The notes: generated by a model not told the origin, from the sequence alone. A stretch of DNA of 64,000 nucleotides from Schaalia odontolytica (GCF_009730335.1 NZ_CP046315.1:1116001-1180000); one strand, 5' to 3'. Shown: positions 25,315 through 35,298, numbered from the stretch's first letter. Translations and numbers: made by a program.

Positions 25315-26261
25315 GGCCACCGTCGCCGAGGCGCCCGGGAGGAGCTCGCTCCCCCGAGGAAGAGTCGTCGCGCGTGGAGGAGGCCGCCTCGTCTTTTGAT
25401 GAGATCGTGTCCCCGTCTGCGGATGAGGACGCGCAGGAGCCGAAGCGTCGTTCCTCCTCGCTCACGCAGCGCCGCCGCGCGCGCACGACCGTGGACCGTC
25501 CCATGCCCGTCGCCGATGCCGCATCCCTGCTGGGCGGCGAGGAGGCGACGGATCTGGGGGATCGCCTGCGTGAGCGCACCCGCGCGCGTCGTTTTCTCCT
25601 CGCTCGTCGTATCGCGCTCACATTTGTGACGCTCGCGCTCGCGGCGGGAGTCGTGTGGGGCGCGTTCTTCTCGCCCGTTTTCGCGTTCTCGTCGTCCGCG
25701 GTCGTCGTTTCCGGCGAGGACGGCACGCTGGTGACGGCGGATTCCGTGCGCTCGTCAATTGCCTCCTTCGAGGGGGTTCCGCTCACGCGCCTGAATACGC
25801 AGGCGGTGGCACGCGCGGTGGAGTCGAATGTGGCGGTGCGCTCGGCGAGTGTGTCGCGTCGATGGCCTGCCAGCCTGCGCGTGTCGGTGACGATGCGAAC
25901 GGGCATGGCTGTTGAGGCCGCGTCGGGTGGCTACTGGCTGGTGGACGATCAGGGTGTCGCCTTCCAGCAGGTGCCCTCGGCGGGGGATTACCCGCTCGTG
26001 ACACTCCCGGAGGACCGGGCGACTGGCGCGGCAGATATTGCCTCCGTGCTGGGGGCGCTGGACGAGGCGACGCGCGCGCAGGTGTCGGCCGTGACGTCGA
26101 CGGGAACTCAGGTGAACTTCACGCTGCGCGGTGGTCAGACCGTCAAGTGGGGAACCCGCGGAGATGCGCCGCAAAAGGCGCGGGTGTTGGCGACTCTACT
26201 GGCTAATGTTCAGGCGAGCACCTACGACGTGTCGTCGCCGAATCACCCTGTGACCAGTTAA
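25311..26261 (+). CDS. ftsQ: Cell division protein FtsQ/DivIB
   Basis: FtsQ is a bitopic septum protein that bridges to FtsL and FtsB. From ATG 25311 (overlapping the murC TGA) it has 316 residues. A long charged cytoplasmic head (about 1-95) precedes one membrane helix (about 100-122), a POTRA domain (VVVSGEDG through VTMRTGMAV) and a beta domain. ATG 25293 is in frame and possible, but would lie deep inside murC. The acidic, Ser-rich cytoplasmic head is longer than in E. coli and typical of actinobacteria. It is followed by a promoter gap before ftsZ. Confidence 0.9.
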   Translation: MRPPSPRRPGGARSPEEESSRVEEAASSFDEIVSPSADEDAQEPKRRSSSLTQRRRARTTVDRPMPVADAASLLGGEEATDLGDRLRERTRARRFLLARRIALTFVTLALAAGVVWGAFFSPVFAFSSSAVVVSGEDGTLVTADSVRSSIASFEGVPLTRLNTQAVARAVESNVAVRSASVSRRWPASLRVSVTMRTGMAVEAASGGYWLVDDQGVAFQQVPSAGDYPLVTLPEDRATGAADIASVLGALDEATRAQVSAVTSTGTQVNFTLRGGQTVKWGTRGDAPQKARVLATLLANVQASTYDVSSPNHPVTS

Positions 26262-26287
26262 GCCTTTTCTTTTGTCCGCGTGTTGGC

Positions 26288-26316
26288 TTGAAGGATTGCC
26301 CGCGGACCCCTAGGTT
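26288..26316 (+). promoter_or_regulatory. Candidate ftsZ promoter
   Basis: TTGAAG (26288-26293) and TAGGTT (26311-26316) are separated by exactly 17 bases. Transcription would start around 26323, giving a leader of ~66 bases that contains the hairpin. Confidence 0.6.
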
Positions 26317-26340
26317 CTTTCCGACACGAAGCACGTAAAA

Positions 26341-26374
26341 CATCAACCTTCAACTAGAGGTTGAGGGTCTGATG
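26341..26374 (+). promoter_or_regulatory. Hairpin in the ftsZ leader next to the ribosome site
   Basis: CATCA (26341-26345) pairs with TGATG (26370-26374), and ACCTTCAAC (26346-26354) pairs with GTTGAGGGT (26360-26368, one wobble). The result is a 14-bp stem with one bulged base and a 5-base loop. It ends 1 base ahead of the AAGGGAG ribosome site, so its folding could alter ftsZ translation. Confidence 0.7.
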
Positions 26375-26388
26375 CAAGGGAGACATCC

Positions 26389-27642
26389 ATGGCGACACCG
26401 CAAAACCACCTGGCAGTGATCAAGGTCGTCGGCGTCGGCGGCGGCGGAGTTAACGCCGTGAACCGAATGATCGAGGTCGGCCTCAAGGGCGTTGAGTTCA
26501 TTGCCGTCAACACTGACGCGCAGGCTCTGCTCATGTCCGATGCCGAGACCAAGCTCGACATCGGCCGCGAACTGACGCACGGCCTGGGCGCCGGCGCGGA
26601 TCCGGCCGTCGGCCGTAAGGCTGCGGAGGATCACATCGACGAGATCACCGCCGCACTCGAGGGTGCAGACATGGTGTTCGTGACCGCCGGTGAGGGGGGT
26701 GGTACCGGTACCGGTGCGGCCCCCGTTGTCGCCAAGATCGCCCGCGATGCTGGCGCTCTGACGGTCGGCGTTGTGACCCGTCCCTTCTCGTTCGAGGGTA
26801 ACCGTCGTGCGGCTCAGGCTGAGGGTGGCGTGACGACCCTGCGCGAAGAGGTCGACACCCTGATCGTCATCCCGAACGACCGTCTCCTGGAGATCTCCGA
26901 CGCGAACATTTCCGTGCTCGACGCTTTCCGAGCTGCCGACCAGGTGCTCCTCTCGGGTGTCCAGGGCATCACCGAACTGATCACCACCCCCGGCCTTATC
27001 AACGTGGACTTCAACGACGTCAAGTCGGTCATGAAGGACGCCGGTTCGGCCCTCATGGGTATCGGTGCGGCGACCGGTGAGGATCGTGCGCTGCGCGCCG
27101 TCGAGAGCGCCATCTCCTCCCCGCTGCTGGAAGCCTCGATCGACGGCGCCCACGGCGTGCTCATGTTCTTCCAGGGTGGCTCCGACCTCAGCCTGCAAGA
27201 GGTCTACAGCTCTTCGCAGCTCGTGCGCGAGGCCGCCCACCCCGAGGCGAACATCATCTTCGGTAACGTCATCGACGATGCCCTGGGTGACGAGATCCGC
27301 GTGACGGTCATCGCCGCCGGTTTCGACGAGGCCACGGATGCGGCCCTGTCGCGCCCGAACGTTGCCCGCGTGTCCGCTCCGGTGGCTCAGCAGCGTCCTG
27401 CCGCTCCCGAGGCCAAGGCTCCGGCCACCGAGACCACCCGCATCACTCAGCTGTCGACGCGTCGCCCGCAGCACCGCGCTGATGTTGCGGCTCCCGTGCG
27501 TGTGGCCGCTCCGGCCCCCGTCGAGACGCCCGCTGCCGCTGAGTACGAGGAGTCCGAGTCCGAGCACTCCTTCGAGGTTCCTCGCGTCTACCCCGAGGCG
27601 CCCGAGAAGGAAGAGCTGGATATTCCTCCCTTCCTGCGCTGA
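26389..27642 (+). CDS. ftsZ: Cell division GTPase FtsZ
   Basis: FtsZ polymerises into the Z-ring. The 417-residue product shows [14 protein letters not shown], the tubulin signature GGGTGTG (103-109), NDRLLEI, and the T7-loop region [12 protein letters not shown] variable linker (about 320-405, Ala/Pro-rich) ends in the conserved C-terminal peptide DIPPFLR (411-417), the docking site for SepF and other partners. The start is ATG 26389 after AAGGGAG. No ftsA is present, as usual in actinobacteria. Its TGA shares its last base with the pgeF ATG. Confidence 0.98.
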   Translation: MATPQNHLAVIKVVGVGGGGVNAVNRMIEVGLKGVEFIAVNTDAQALLMSDAETKLDIGRELTHGLGAGADPAVGRKAAEDHIDEITAALEGADMVFVTAGEGGGTGTGAAPVVAKIARDAGALTVGVVTRPFSFEGNRRAAQAEGGVTTLREEVDTLIVIPNDRLLEISDANISVLDAFRAADQVLLSGVQGITELITTPGLINVDFNDVKSVMKDAGSALMGIGAATGEDRALRAVESAISSPLLEASIDGAHGVLMFFQGGSDLSLQEVYSSSQLVREAAHPEANIIFGNVIDDALGDEIRVTVIAAGFDEATDAALSRPNVARVSAPVAQQRPAAPEAKAPATETTRITQLSTRRPQHRADVAAPVRVAAPAPVETPAAAEYEESESEHSFEVPRVYPEAPEKEELDIPPFLR

Positions 27643-28400
27643 TGAGTGACAAGCTCTGGGCCGGTGCCCGGGTCCACCTCACCGAGGTGGACCCGGGCAC
27701 CGGAGCGCTATGCGGCAATGTTGGCCTGCATGTGGGTGACCAGGAATCGCTCGTGCGTGAGCGCAGACGTTCCCTGGCGGCGACGCTCGGACGCGATATT
27801 GTTTGGATGGATCAGACTCATTCAACCCGGGTAGAACTCATCGTTCGATGCGAGAGCGCGCCCACTATGGCGGCTTCCCGAGAGGCGCTCGGTAAGCCTG
27901 CGACGGGGGAGTGGGGGCCCGTCGACGCCGACGGCATCATCGTCGACGCCCGTGGCTGGCAGGGAGCTCCTGCCCTCGCCGTGCAGACCGCGGATTGCCT
28001 GCCTGTCGTGTTCTCCGCCGCCTCCGGTCAGATCGTCGCAGCCGTGCACGCGGGTCGTCGCGGCCTTCTCGGCGGGATCCTTGACAAGACCGTTGCCCGC
28101 ATCCGTAGCCTCGACGGCGGCCCGATCGACACGTTGATCGGCCCGGCGATCTGCGGGCGCTGCTACGAGGTGCCCGCCGACATGGCCGATGAGAGCGAAG
28201 AACTCATGCCCGGCATCCGTTCTGTCACGTCGTGGGATACCCCCGCACTTGACCTTCCCCGCGCTGCAGCCTCGACTCTGGGAGCGCGGGGCGTGCGAGT
28301 GGATATCGACGAGCGCTGCACCCTCGAGGATGCCGACCTCTTCTCGTATCGCGCCGACTCGTTCTGCGGTCGCCAGGCGCTCATCATCGTTCCCGCCTGA
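27642..28400 (+). CDS. pgeF: Multicopper-oxidase-like YfiH/PgeF family protein
   Basis: The 252-residue product belongs to the YfiH/LACC1 family. E. coli YfiH (PgeF) removes wrongly incorporated L-serine from UDP-MurNAc; related proteins act on purine nucleosides. Probable metal and catalytic residues are H60 (QTHS), C119 (TADCLPV) and H136 (HAGRRG), followed by IGPAICGRCYEV. A place directly after ftsZ, downstream of murC, fits a peptidoglycan-editing role. The PLP-binding YggS gene that often follows in this cluster is missing. The start codon shares one base with the ftsZ stop. Confidence 0.87.
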   Translation: MSDKLWAGARVHLTEVDPGTGALCGNVGLHVGDQESLVRERRRSLAATLGRDIVWMDQTHSTRVELIVRCESAPTMAASREALGKPATGEWGPVDADGIIVDARGWQGAPALAVQTADCLPVVFSAASGQIVAAVHAGRRGLLGGILDKTVARIRSLDGGPIDTLIGPAICGRCYEVPADMADESEELMPGIRSVTSWDTPALDLPRAAASTLGARGVRVDIDERCTLEDADLFSYRADSFCGRQALIIVPA

Positions 28401-28507
28401 CTGGGGCCTACACCTCCGAATGGGCCGCGGGTCGGCGGCTTTCCCGCGCCATGGTTTCGACGCGGAAACGCCCCGTGACGAGGCTCGCCGGCGCGGTCCT
28501 TGCGACG

Positions 28508-28528
28508 CGCCGAGCACCCTGCTCGGCG
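28508..28528 (+). terminator. Hairpin between pgeF and sepF
   Basis: A perfect 9-bp stem (28508-28516 with 28520-28528) has a CCC loop. No T-run follows, so it may be a weak terminator, a processing site or a protein-binding hairpin. It lies 53 bases ahead of sepF. Confidence 0.5.
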
Positions 28529-28580
28529 ATGCCGCTCGGTAACTGTAGCTTGTGGCTATGCATCGGCTGAAGGAGGAACA

Positions 28581-29033
28581 ATGAGCGAGTCGTTCGGTGC
28601 ACGCGCACGTAAGTTCATGGGCTGGTACTCACCGGAGGAGCCCATCGATGAATTCGATGAATTCGACGAGGTGGAAGAGGTAGCTCCCGTGGCCGACATT
28701 ACTCCCGTGTCCCGTCCGACCCTGACCAGCATTCGCCGTGACGAGCCGGCCGAGGATCTCACTCGCATTGTGACGATCCACCCCACCGCCTACTCTGACG
28801 CCGTCACGATCGGTGAGGCGTTCCGTGATGGTACGCCCGTCATCATCAACCTCACCGACATGGGTGAGGAAGAAGCGCGTCGACTGGTTGACTTCGCAGC
28901 CGGCCTGTCCTTCGGCCTGCACGGCGTCATCGAGCGCGTCACCAACCGTGTCTTCCTTCTGTCGCCGGCCACGGTTGAGGTTGCGGGTGATAACACTTCC
29001 GGCCGTCGCGGCTCCCTCTACAACCAGGGCTGA
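28581..29033 (+). CDS. sepF: Cell division protein SepF
   Basis: SepF tethers FtsZ filaments to the membrane and binds the FtsZ C-terminal peptide. From ATG 28581 (AGGAGGAA ahead) it has 150 residues. An amphipathic N-terminal membrane-binding helix is followed by an acidic linker ([12 protein letters not shown]) and the SepF domain (about 57-140, with [21 protein letters not shown]). In organisms without FtsA this is the main Z-ring anchor. Confidence 0.95.
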   Translation: MSESFGARARKFMGWYSPEEPIDEFDEFDEVEEVAPVADITPVSRPTLTSIRRDEPAEDLTRIVTIHPTAYSDAVTIGEAFRDGTPVIINLTDMGEEEARRLVDFAAGLSFGLHGVIERVTNRVFLLSPATVEVAGDNTSGRRGSLYNQG

Positions 29034-29041
29034 GGTCGCTC

Positions 29042-29353
29042 GTGGCCATTCTTGGCTGGATCGGGTGGGGACTGAGCGTTCTCATCAACCTCTACATGAT
29101 GGTGCTGTTCGCACGCGTCATTCTGGACTGGGTTCAGTTTTTCGCGCGCGGATGGCGCCCGAGTGGCATTCTGCTGGTCCTCGCGAATGTTCTCTACGCG
29201 CTGACTGATCCTCCGATTCGTTGGATCGGGCGCTTCGTTCCGCCCCTGCGCCTGGGTGGAGGCATGGCAATCGATGTCGGTTTCATGCTCTTATTCCTGG
29301 TGCTTATCGTTGGGCAGCGCTTCGCTACTTTCCTGTACTTTTTAAGCCTGTAG
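29042..29353 (+). CDS. YggT-family membrane protein
   Basis: The 103-residue protein has two membrane-spanning halves typical of YggT, with the conserved LYALTDPPIRWIGRFVPPLRLGG segment between them. The family is linked to division or osmotic tolerance by its constant position between sepF and divIVA; a molecular function is not established. The start is GTG 29042, eight bases after sepF, so it is probably cotranscribed. Confidence 0.88.
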   Translation: MAILGWIGWGLSVLINLYMMVLFARVILDWVQFFARGWRPSGILLVLANVLYALTDPPIRWIGRFVPPLRLGGGMAIDVGFMLLFLVLIVGQRFATFLYFLSL

Positions 29354-29410
29354 CGCCCAAAAAGGGGGATGAGAGGTCCCACAAAAACGTCCCTCACCTC
29401 GTGATGGATG

Positions 29411-29438
29411 TTGCTAGTGTGACAATTTCAGTTATTAT
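29411..29438 (+). promoter_or_regulatory. Candidate divIVA promoter
   Basis: TTGCTA (29411-29416) and TATTAT (29433-29438) are separated by 16 bases, in an AT-rich stretch 88 bases ahead of divIVA. The -10 matches the consensus at five of six bases, unusually strong for this genome. Confidence 0.55.
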
Positions 29439-29525
29439 TTTCGTGACGTGATAGCGGGCGGCCTTCCCGGTCGTCCAGGCGTGCGGCTTCCGCGCGTCCA
29501 ATCGAAACGACCGAGAGGCGAAGAA

Positions 29526-30098
29526 ATGGCCCTGCTCACCACCGAGGATGTCCTCAATAAGAAGTTCCAGTACGTCAAGTTCCGCGAGGGATACGACCAG
29601 GACGAGGTTGATGAGTTCCTCGACGAGGTTGTCTCCACCATCTACTCCCTGCAGATGGAGAACCAGGATCTGAAGGAAAAGCTCGAGGCCGCTGAGCGCC
29701 GCATTGCCGAGCTGTCCAACTCTGACTACACGCCGGCCGAGAACCCCGCCCCCGTGGCAGCCCCGGTCGTCGAGACCCCGGCCCCGGCCCTCACCGGCCC
29801 GCAGGATGCGGAGTCCGCCACCTCCATGCTGGCCCTCGCCCAGCGCGTCCACGACGAGTACGTGCGCGACGGCGAAGAGCAGTCCGCGAAGATTATCGCC
29901 GAGGCCAATGCCCAGCGCGACGCGATCATCGCCGACGCCCAGAAGCAGAAGGACTCGCTGCTCTCCCAGCTCGACCAGGAGCGCGAGCTGCTCGAGAACA
30001 AGATCAACGGTCTGCGTACCTTCGAGGCCGAGTACCGTTCGAATCTGCGCAACCACCTCGAGACCCTCCTCAAAGAGGTCGACAACGGCGAGAACTGA
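29526..30098 (+). CDS. divIVA: DivIVA/Wag31 polar growth protein
   Basis: DivIVA recognises curved membrane and organises polar growth and septum placement. The 190-residue product has the DivIVA head (about 1-40, with VKFREGYDQDEVDEFLDEV), a first coiled coil, a proline-rich linker (about 75-100) and a second long coiled coil (about 105-185). The start is ATG 29526 within GAGGCGAAGAAATG. It has its own promoter and a strong terminator, and is the last gene of the division block. Confidence 0.93.
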   Translation: MALLTTEDVLNKKFQYVKFREGYDQDEVDEFLDEVVSTIYSLQMENQDLKEKLEAAERRIAELSNSDYTPAENPAPVAAPVVETPAPALTGPQDAESATSMLALAQRVHDEYVRDGEEQSAKIIAEANAQRDAIIADAQKQKDSLLSQLDQERELLENKINGLRTFEAEYRSNLRNHLETLLKEVDNGEN

Positions 30099-30114
30099 TC
30101 GCAAGCGCTCTGAC

Positions 30115-30148
30115 CGGCGGCGGTGCACTTCGTGGTGCGCCGCCGCCG
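30115..30148 (+). terminator. Terminator after divIVA
   Basis: A 14-bp GC-rich stem (30115-30128 with 30135-30148, one wobble) with a 6-base loop is followed by CTCGTTT. Confidence 0.85.
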
Positions 30149-30168
30149 CTCGTTTAAGATAGGGAACC

Positions 30169-30672
30169 ATGGCTGACTCCTCTCACCCGACCCATACCCG
30201 CGCGACGTGGATGTACGCGGGCCTCGTGTTCGCTGCCGCTATTGCCACCGATCAGGTGTCAAAGATGTGGGCGCGGACCGTCCTTGACGGCCAGGGGCCG
30301 CGCCCGCTCATCGGGCAGTGGCTGTCGCTGTCCCTCGTGCACAATTCGGGTGCCGCGTTCTCCTTCGCCGCCGGCAAGACGTGGATTCTGACGATCTTCA
30401 CCGTCGTCATCATCGGCGTGCTGGTCGTGATGGCGCGTCGCGTCCACCGTGCCTCGACCCTGCTGGCGATCGCGCTGCTGGCGGGGGGTGCCGTTGGAAA
30501 CCTGATCGACCGACTGACTGCCGAGCCCGGCTTCGGCGTCGGTCATGTCACCGACTTCATCGCCTACGGTAACTGGTTCGTCGGCAATGTTGCAGACATT
30601 TGGATCGTCCTCGGGGCGCCTTTGCTTGCCCTCGCGCTCTCTCGTGAACCATCGAAGGAGGACGCTCAGTGA
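30169..30672 (+). CDS. lspA: Lipoprotein signal peptidase (signal peptidase II)
   Basis: LspA cleaves the signal peptide of diacylated prolipoproteins. The 167-residue product has four membrane helices and the catalytic aspartates D114 (GNLIDRL) and D143 (NVADIWI). The NSGAAFSF motif follows the second strand. TAAGAT at 30155-30160 may be its -10. The stop overlaps the rluD start (GTGA), the usual lspA-rlu pairing. Confidence 0.95.
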   Translation: MADSSHPTHTRATWMYAGLVFAAAIATDQVSKMWARTVLDGQGPRPLIGQWLSLSLVHNSGAAFSFAAGKTWILTIFTVVIIGVLVVMARRVHRASTLLAIALLAGGAVGNLIDRLTAEPGFGVGHVTDFIAYGNWFVGNVADIWIVLGAPLLALALSREPSKEDAQ

Positions 30673-31586
30673 GTTCCCGTATGCTTCCCGTCCCCGACGC
30701 CCTCGTGGGTGAGAGGGTCGACGCCGCTCTGGCCCGCATGCTCGGCCTGTCGCGCTCGCGCTGCGCGGAGCTGGCGGGGGACGGGCACGTTCTCGTCAAC
30801 GGCGTTGCCGCCGGCAAATCCGATCGCCTCGGGGCCCTCGACATCATCGAGGTCACCATTCCGGAACCGGAGAGCAAGCCGACGCCGGTCACCGACATGG
30901 CGATCCTCTACGACGACGAGGATATCGTCGTTGTCGATAAGCCTGTTGGCGTCGCCGCCCACACGGGCCCCGGATGGGAGGGGCCCACGGTCCTGGGGAA
31001 CTTGGAGGCGGCGGGATACCGCATCACCAGCTACGGCCCTCCCGAGCGCCAGGGCATCGTGCACCGGCTCGACGTGGGCACCTCGGGTGCGATGATGGTC
31101 GCCAAGTCCGAGCTCGCATACACCGTCATGAAGCGCGCGTTCAAAGAACGCACGATCGAAAAGGTGTACCACGCCGTCGTGGCCGGTCACCTCGACCCGG
31201 CCTCGGGCACGATCGACGCTCCGATCGGTCGACATCCCTCGCGCGAGTGGCGCATGGCCGTCATCGACGGTGGCAAGCGCGCCGTCACCCACTACGACAC
31301 GCTCGAACTCATGGCGGGTGCTCAGCTCACCGAGGTGCACCTGGAGACGGGACGCACCCACCAGATCCGCGTGCACATGGCCGCCGTCGGGCACCCCTGC
31401 GTGGGTGACACGTTCTACGGCGCGGACCCGACCCAGGCGGAGCGCCTGGGTCTCACACGCCAGTGGCTGCACGCCGTTCGACTTGGATTCGCCCACCCCC
31501 GAACGGGCATGCCGATGAGTGTGTCCAGTCCCTATCCGGATGATCTCGCCGATGCTCTCGAGGAGCTGCGCCACCCGCGCAACTAA
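30669..31586 (+). CDS. rluD: RluA/RluD-family 23S rRNA pseudouridine synthase
   Basis: The enzyme isomerises uridines in ribosomal RNA. The 305-residue product has an N-terminal S4 RNA-binding domain (about 15-60) and the synthase domain with [14 protein letters not shown], catalytic D135. [17 protein letters not shown] is the second family motif. RluD targets helix 69 in E. coli, but which sites this copy modifies cannot be told. The start is GTG 30669 inside lspA. Confidence 0.9.
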   Translation: MSSRMLPVPDALVGERVDAALARMLGLSRSRCAELAGDGHVLVNGVAAGKSDRLGALDIIEVTIPEPESKPTPVTDMAILYDDEDIVVVDKPVGVAAHTGPGWEGPTVLGNLEAAGYRITSYGPPERQGIVHRLDVGTSGAMMVAKSELAYTVMKRAFKERTIEKVYHAVVAGHLDPASGTIDAPIGRHPSREWRMAVIDGGKRAVTHYDTLELMAGAQLTEVHLETGRTHQIRVHMAAVGHPCVGDTFYGADPTQAERLGLTRQWLHAVRLGFAHPRTGMPMSVSSPYPDDLADALEELRHPRN

Positions 31587-31703
31587 CCACCGTTGGTGAG
31601 GCTTCCGCGCTTCCCGGCCCCGGTCTCGTCGCGGCCGTCACGCCGTGAGATGAACGACCGCACCGCTCGGGGCGTTCAGCGTGGGTGCGTGGGCCTCGGA
31701 CAG

Positions 31704-31716
31704 TAGAATCGACGCA
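31704..31716 (+). promoter_or_regulatory. -10 element placing dnaE on a leaderless transcript
   Basis: TAGAAT (31704-31709) ends six bases before the dnaE ATG at 31716, and no ribosome site lies between. Transcription would therefore begin at or next to the start codon. Confidence 0.6.
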
Positions 31717-34700
31717 TGGCTGATTCCTTCGTGCACCTCCACAACCACTCCGAGTATTCGATGCTCGACGGAGCGGCGAAGACGAAAGCGATGGCGGAGG
31801 AGGCCGCCCGTCTCGGGCAGCCCGCGATCGGCCTGACGGATCACGGTTATCTCTTCGGTGCCTTCGACTTCTACACGAACTGCAAGAACGCGGGCGTCAA
31901 GCCGATCATCGGCCTTGAGGCGTACGTGACTCCGGGGACCTCGCGCTTCGATCGCCAGAAGGTCCTGTGGGGCGAGCCGTGGCAGCGTGCCGACGACGTG
32001 AGCGCCGGCGGCTCCTACAACCACCTGACCCTGGTCGCCTACAACACGACGGGCATGCACAACCTTTTCCGTCTGGGGTCCTACGCCTCGACGGACGGCC
32101 AGTTCGGCAAGTGGCCGCGTGCCGACAAGGAGCTGCTCAGCCAGTTCCACGAGGGCCTCATCGTGTTCACGGGCTGCCCCTCGGGTGCCGTGCAGACGCG
32201 TCTGCGCCTGGGGCAGTGGGACGAGGCCGTGGCTGAGGCCGCGGAGCTGCGCGATATTTTCGGGGCGGAGAACTTCTACGTCGAGGTCATGGACCACGGC
32301 ATCGACATCGAGCGGCGCACCCACCAGCAGGTCCTCGAGATCGCTAAGCTCATGAACGCGCCCCTCGTGGCGACCAACGACGCGCACTACGTCAAGCGTG
32401 AGGACCGCAAGATCCAGGACGCACTCCTGTGCATCAACTCGGGCTCGCGCATCAACGACCCCGACCGATTCAAGTTCGACGGCGACGGCTACTACATCCG
32501 CTCCTCGGACGAGATGCGTGCGCTGTGGAGCGAGCTGCCCGGCGCCTGCGACTCAACCCTCGAGATCGCCGAGCGCTGCGACGTGCACTTCACGACCACG
32601 AAGGAGGGCGCCAACTACATGCCCGACTTCCCGGTCCCCGAGGGTGAAGACAAGACCTCCTGGTTCATCAAGGAGGTTGAGCGAGGCCTGCGCGATCGCT
32701 TCCCGAATGGCATTCCGGACGACGTGCGCAAGCAGGCCCAGTACGAGGAAGACGTCATCATCAAGATGGGCTTCCCCGGCTACTTCCTCACGGTTGCCGA
32801 CTACATCAACTGGGCGAAGTCCCAGGGGATCCGCGTGGGACCGGGCCGTGGCTCGGGCGCGGGTTCGATGGTTGCCTACGCCCTGAAGATCACCGAGCTC
32901 AACCCCCTCGAGCACGGCCTGATTTTCGAGCGATTCCTCAACCCCGAGCGAATCTCGATGCCCGACTTCGACGTCGACTTCGACGAACGCAGGCGCGACG
33001 AGGTCATCGCCTACGTCAAGCGCAAGTACGGCGAGGACCGCATCAGCCAGGTCGTCACCTACGGCACGATTAAGACCAAGCAGGCTCTGAAGGACTCCGC
33101 GCGCATCCTCGGCAAGGACTTCAAGGTCGGTGAGCAGCTCACCAAGGCGCTGCCCCCGGCGATCATGGGCAAGGACATCACGGTCCACGGCATCTTCGAC
33201 GAGAAGGACAAGCGCTACGCCGAGGCCTCGGAGTTCCGTAAGTTCTACGAGGAGAACCCCGATACGCACGAGGTCGTCCAGTACGCGCTCGGCCTGGAGG
33301 GCCTGACGCGCCAGTGGGGTGTGCACGCGTGTGCGGTCATCATGAGCTCCCACACGCTCACCGACATCATCCCGATCATGAAGCGCCCGCAGGACGGCGC
33401 GATCATCACGCAGTTCGACTATCCGACGTGCGAGACGCTGGGCCTGCTGAAGATGGACTTCCTGGGGCTGCGTAACCTGACCGTCGTGTCCGATGCGCTT
33501 GAGAACATTGCGCTCAACGGTAAGCCGGACCCGGACCTCGACCACCTGACCTTCGACGACAAGAAGACCTATGAGCTGCTGGGACGAGGCGACACCCTTG
33601 GCGTCTTCCAGCTGGATGGTGGCGGTATGCGCGACCTCCTCAAGCTCATGAAGCCCGACAACTTCGAAGACATCTCGGCCGTCGGCGCCCTGTACCGTCC
33701 CGGCCCGATGGGTGCGAACTCCCACACGAACTACGCGCTGCGTAAGAACGGGCGTCAGGAGATCACGCCCATCCACCCGGAGCTGGCGGAGCCGCTCGAG
33801 GACATCCTGGGAACGACCTTCGGTCTGATCGTGTACCAGGAGCAGGTCATGCAGATCGCCCAGAAGCTGGCGGGCTACTCGCTCGGCCAGGCAGACATTC
33901 TGCGTAAGGCCATGGGTAAGAAGAAGAAGGAGGTTCTGGACCAGCAGTTCAAGGGCTTCCGCCAGGGCATGGTGGCTAACGGCTACTCCGAGGAGTCGAT
34001 TAAGGCCCTGTGGGACGTCGTCGTTCCCTTCTCCGCCTACGCCTTCAACAAGGCCCACTCGGCCGCATACGGCCTCGTCTCCTACTGGACGGCCTTCCTC
34101 AAGGCGAACTTCCCGACGGAGTACATGGCAGCCCTGCTGACCTCGACGAAGGACAACAAGGATCGTCGAGCCCTGTACCTGGCGGAGTGCCGCCACATGG
34201 ACATTACGGTCCTGCCCCCGGACGTGAACGCGTCGATGGGTAACTTTGCGCCTGACGGTGAGGCGATCCGCTTCGGCTTGAACGCCATCCAGAACGTGGG
34301 CGGCCCTGTCGTCGACGCGATTGTGGAAACCCGCGCCGAGAAGGGGCGTTTCGCCTCGTTCCAGGACTTCCTGGACAAGGTGCCTCAGGTGGTGTGCAAC
34401 AAGCGCACGATCCAGTCTCTCATCCGCGCCGGCGCTTTCGACTCGATGGGTCACACGCGCCGCGCCCTCCTCGCGCGCTGCGACGAGGCCGTGGACGCGA
34501 TCATCGACGTTAAGCGTAACGAGGCGATCGGACAGTTCGACCTGTTCGGCGCGCTGGGGGAGGACGAAGACACGGGCTCGGGGCTGACGATCGATATCCC
34601 GGACCTGCCCGAGTTCGACCGCAAGACGAAGCTGGCGGCCGAGCGCGAGATGCTCGGTCTATACGTCTCCGACCACCCGCTGCGTGGGGTGGAGGCGGCG

Positions 34701-35258
34701 CTGGCTCGCCACCAGGACTACGAGATCGCGCAGGTTGTCGGCTCGGACGGGGCGATGGCGGATCGAATCGTGAAGATTGCGGGCCTCATTTCGGGCGTCA
34801 CGACGAAGGTGACGAAGCAGGGCAACGCCTGGGCGATCGCGACAATCGAGGACATGTCGGGTTCGGTGGATGTGCTCTTCTTCCCGCGCTCCTACGAGTC
34901 GATTCAGACCTACCTCGCGCAGGACATCATCGTCCAGATTGAGGGCAAGGTGAACGTGCGTGAGGAGGGCATGACCATCTACGGCCAGTCGATGACTCTC
35001 CTGGATCTGTCGGGCGGGGCGGACCTGCCCCTCGACCTGCGCCTGCCGGCGGCCCGGTGTACGCCCGAGCTGCTCACCGACCTGCGCGGCGTCCTAGAGT
35101 CCTACCCGGGTGGCTCCCCGGTGCGCCTGCACCTGACGGAGCCGGGGCGTACCACGGTTGTCGAGCTGGATCCAAAGCTGCGCGTCGAACAGACGAGCGC
35201 CTTCTTCAGTCACATCAAGGCCGTTGTCGGCGCGGGCGGCGTCGTCACCTCGTCCTAA
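31716..35258 (+). CDS. dnaE: DNA polymerase III alpha subunit
   Basis: This is the replicative polymerase catalytic subunit, 1180 residues, normal for DnaE1. The N-terminal PHP domain starts HLHNHSEYSMLDGA. The polymerase active site is PDFDVDFDERR, with D417 and D419 as metal ligands. GPGRGSGAGS, a helix-hairpin-helix region (CNKRTIQSLIRAGAFDSMG) and an OB-fold (about 1000-1080) follow. QFDLFGALG near residue 939 is a probable sliding-clamp peptide. It lacks the mutagenic DnaE2 features. It appears leaderless and is closed by a strong terminator. Confidence 0.97.
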   Translation: MADSFVHLHNHSEYSMLDGAAKTKAMAEEAARLGQPAIGLTDHGYLFGAFDFYTNCKNAGVKPIIGLEAYVTPGTSRFDRQKVLWGEPWQRADDVSAGGSYNHLTLVAYNTTGMHNLFRLGSYASTDGQFGKWPRADKELLSQFHEGLIVFTGCPSGAVQTRLRLGQWDEAVAEAAELRDIFGAENFYVEVMDHGIDIERRTHQQVLEIAKLMNAPLVATNDAHYVKREDRKIQDALLCINSGSRINDPDRFKFDGDGYYIRSSDEMRALWSELPGACDSTLEIAERCDVHFTTTKEGANYMPDFPVPEGEDKTSWFIKEVERGLRDRFPNGIPDDVRKQAQYEEDVIIKMGFPGYFLTVADYINWAKSQGIRVGPGRGSGAGSMVAYALKITELNPLEHGLIFERFLNPERISMPDFDVDFDERRRDEVIAYVKRKYGEDRISQVVTYGTIKTKQALKDSARILGKDFKVGEQLTKALPPAIMGKDITVHGIFDEKDKRYAEASEFRKFYEENPDTHEVVQYALGLEGLTRQWGVHACAVIMSSHTLTDIIPIMKRPQDGAIITQFDYPTCETLGLLKMDFLGLRNLTVVSDALENIALNGKPDPDLDHLTFDDKKTYELLGRGDTLGVFQLDGGGMRDLLKLMKPDNFEDISAVGALYRPGPMGANSHTNYALRKNGRQEITPIHPELAEPLEDILGTTFGLIVYQEQVMQIAQKLAGYSLGQADILRKAMGKKKKEVLDQQFKGFRQGMVANGYSEESIKALWDVVVPFSAYAFNKAHSAAYGLVSYWTAFLKANFPTEYMAALLTSTKDNKDRRALYLAECRHMDITVLPPDVNASMGNFAPDGEAIRFGLNAIQNVGGPVVDAIVETRAEKGRFASFQDFLDKVPQVVCNKRTIQSLIRAGAFDSMGHTRRALLARCDEAVDAIIDVKRNEAIGQFDLFGALGEDEDTGSGLTIDIPDLPEFDRKTKLAAEREMLGLYVSDHPLRGVEAALARHQDYEIAQVVGSDGAMADRIVKIAGLISGVTTKVTKQGNAWAIATIEDMSGSVDVLFFPRSYESIQTYLAQDIIVQIEGKVNVREEGMTIYGQSMTLLDLSGGADLPLDLRLPAARCTPELLTDLRGVLESYPGGSPVRLHLTEPGRTTVVELDPKLRVEQTSAFFSHIKAVVGAGGVVTSS

Positions 35259-35261
35259 CAT

Positions 35262-35298
35262 GATGCGAGCCGGGTCCCGGTGGGACTCGGCTCGCATC
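35262..35298. terminator. Bidirectional terminator between dnaE and the S4 gene
   Basis: A 17-bp stem (35262-35278 with 35282-35298, one wobble) encloses a 3-base loop between converging genes. Confidence 0.85.

Noticed and set aside
32553-34454. A 633-codon open frame opposite dnaE.
   Set aside because: It is a shadow of conserved dnaE codons with no start signal or family motif.
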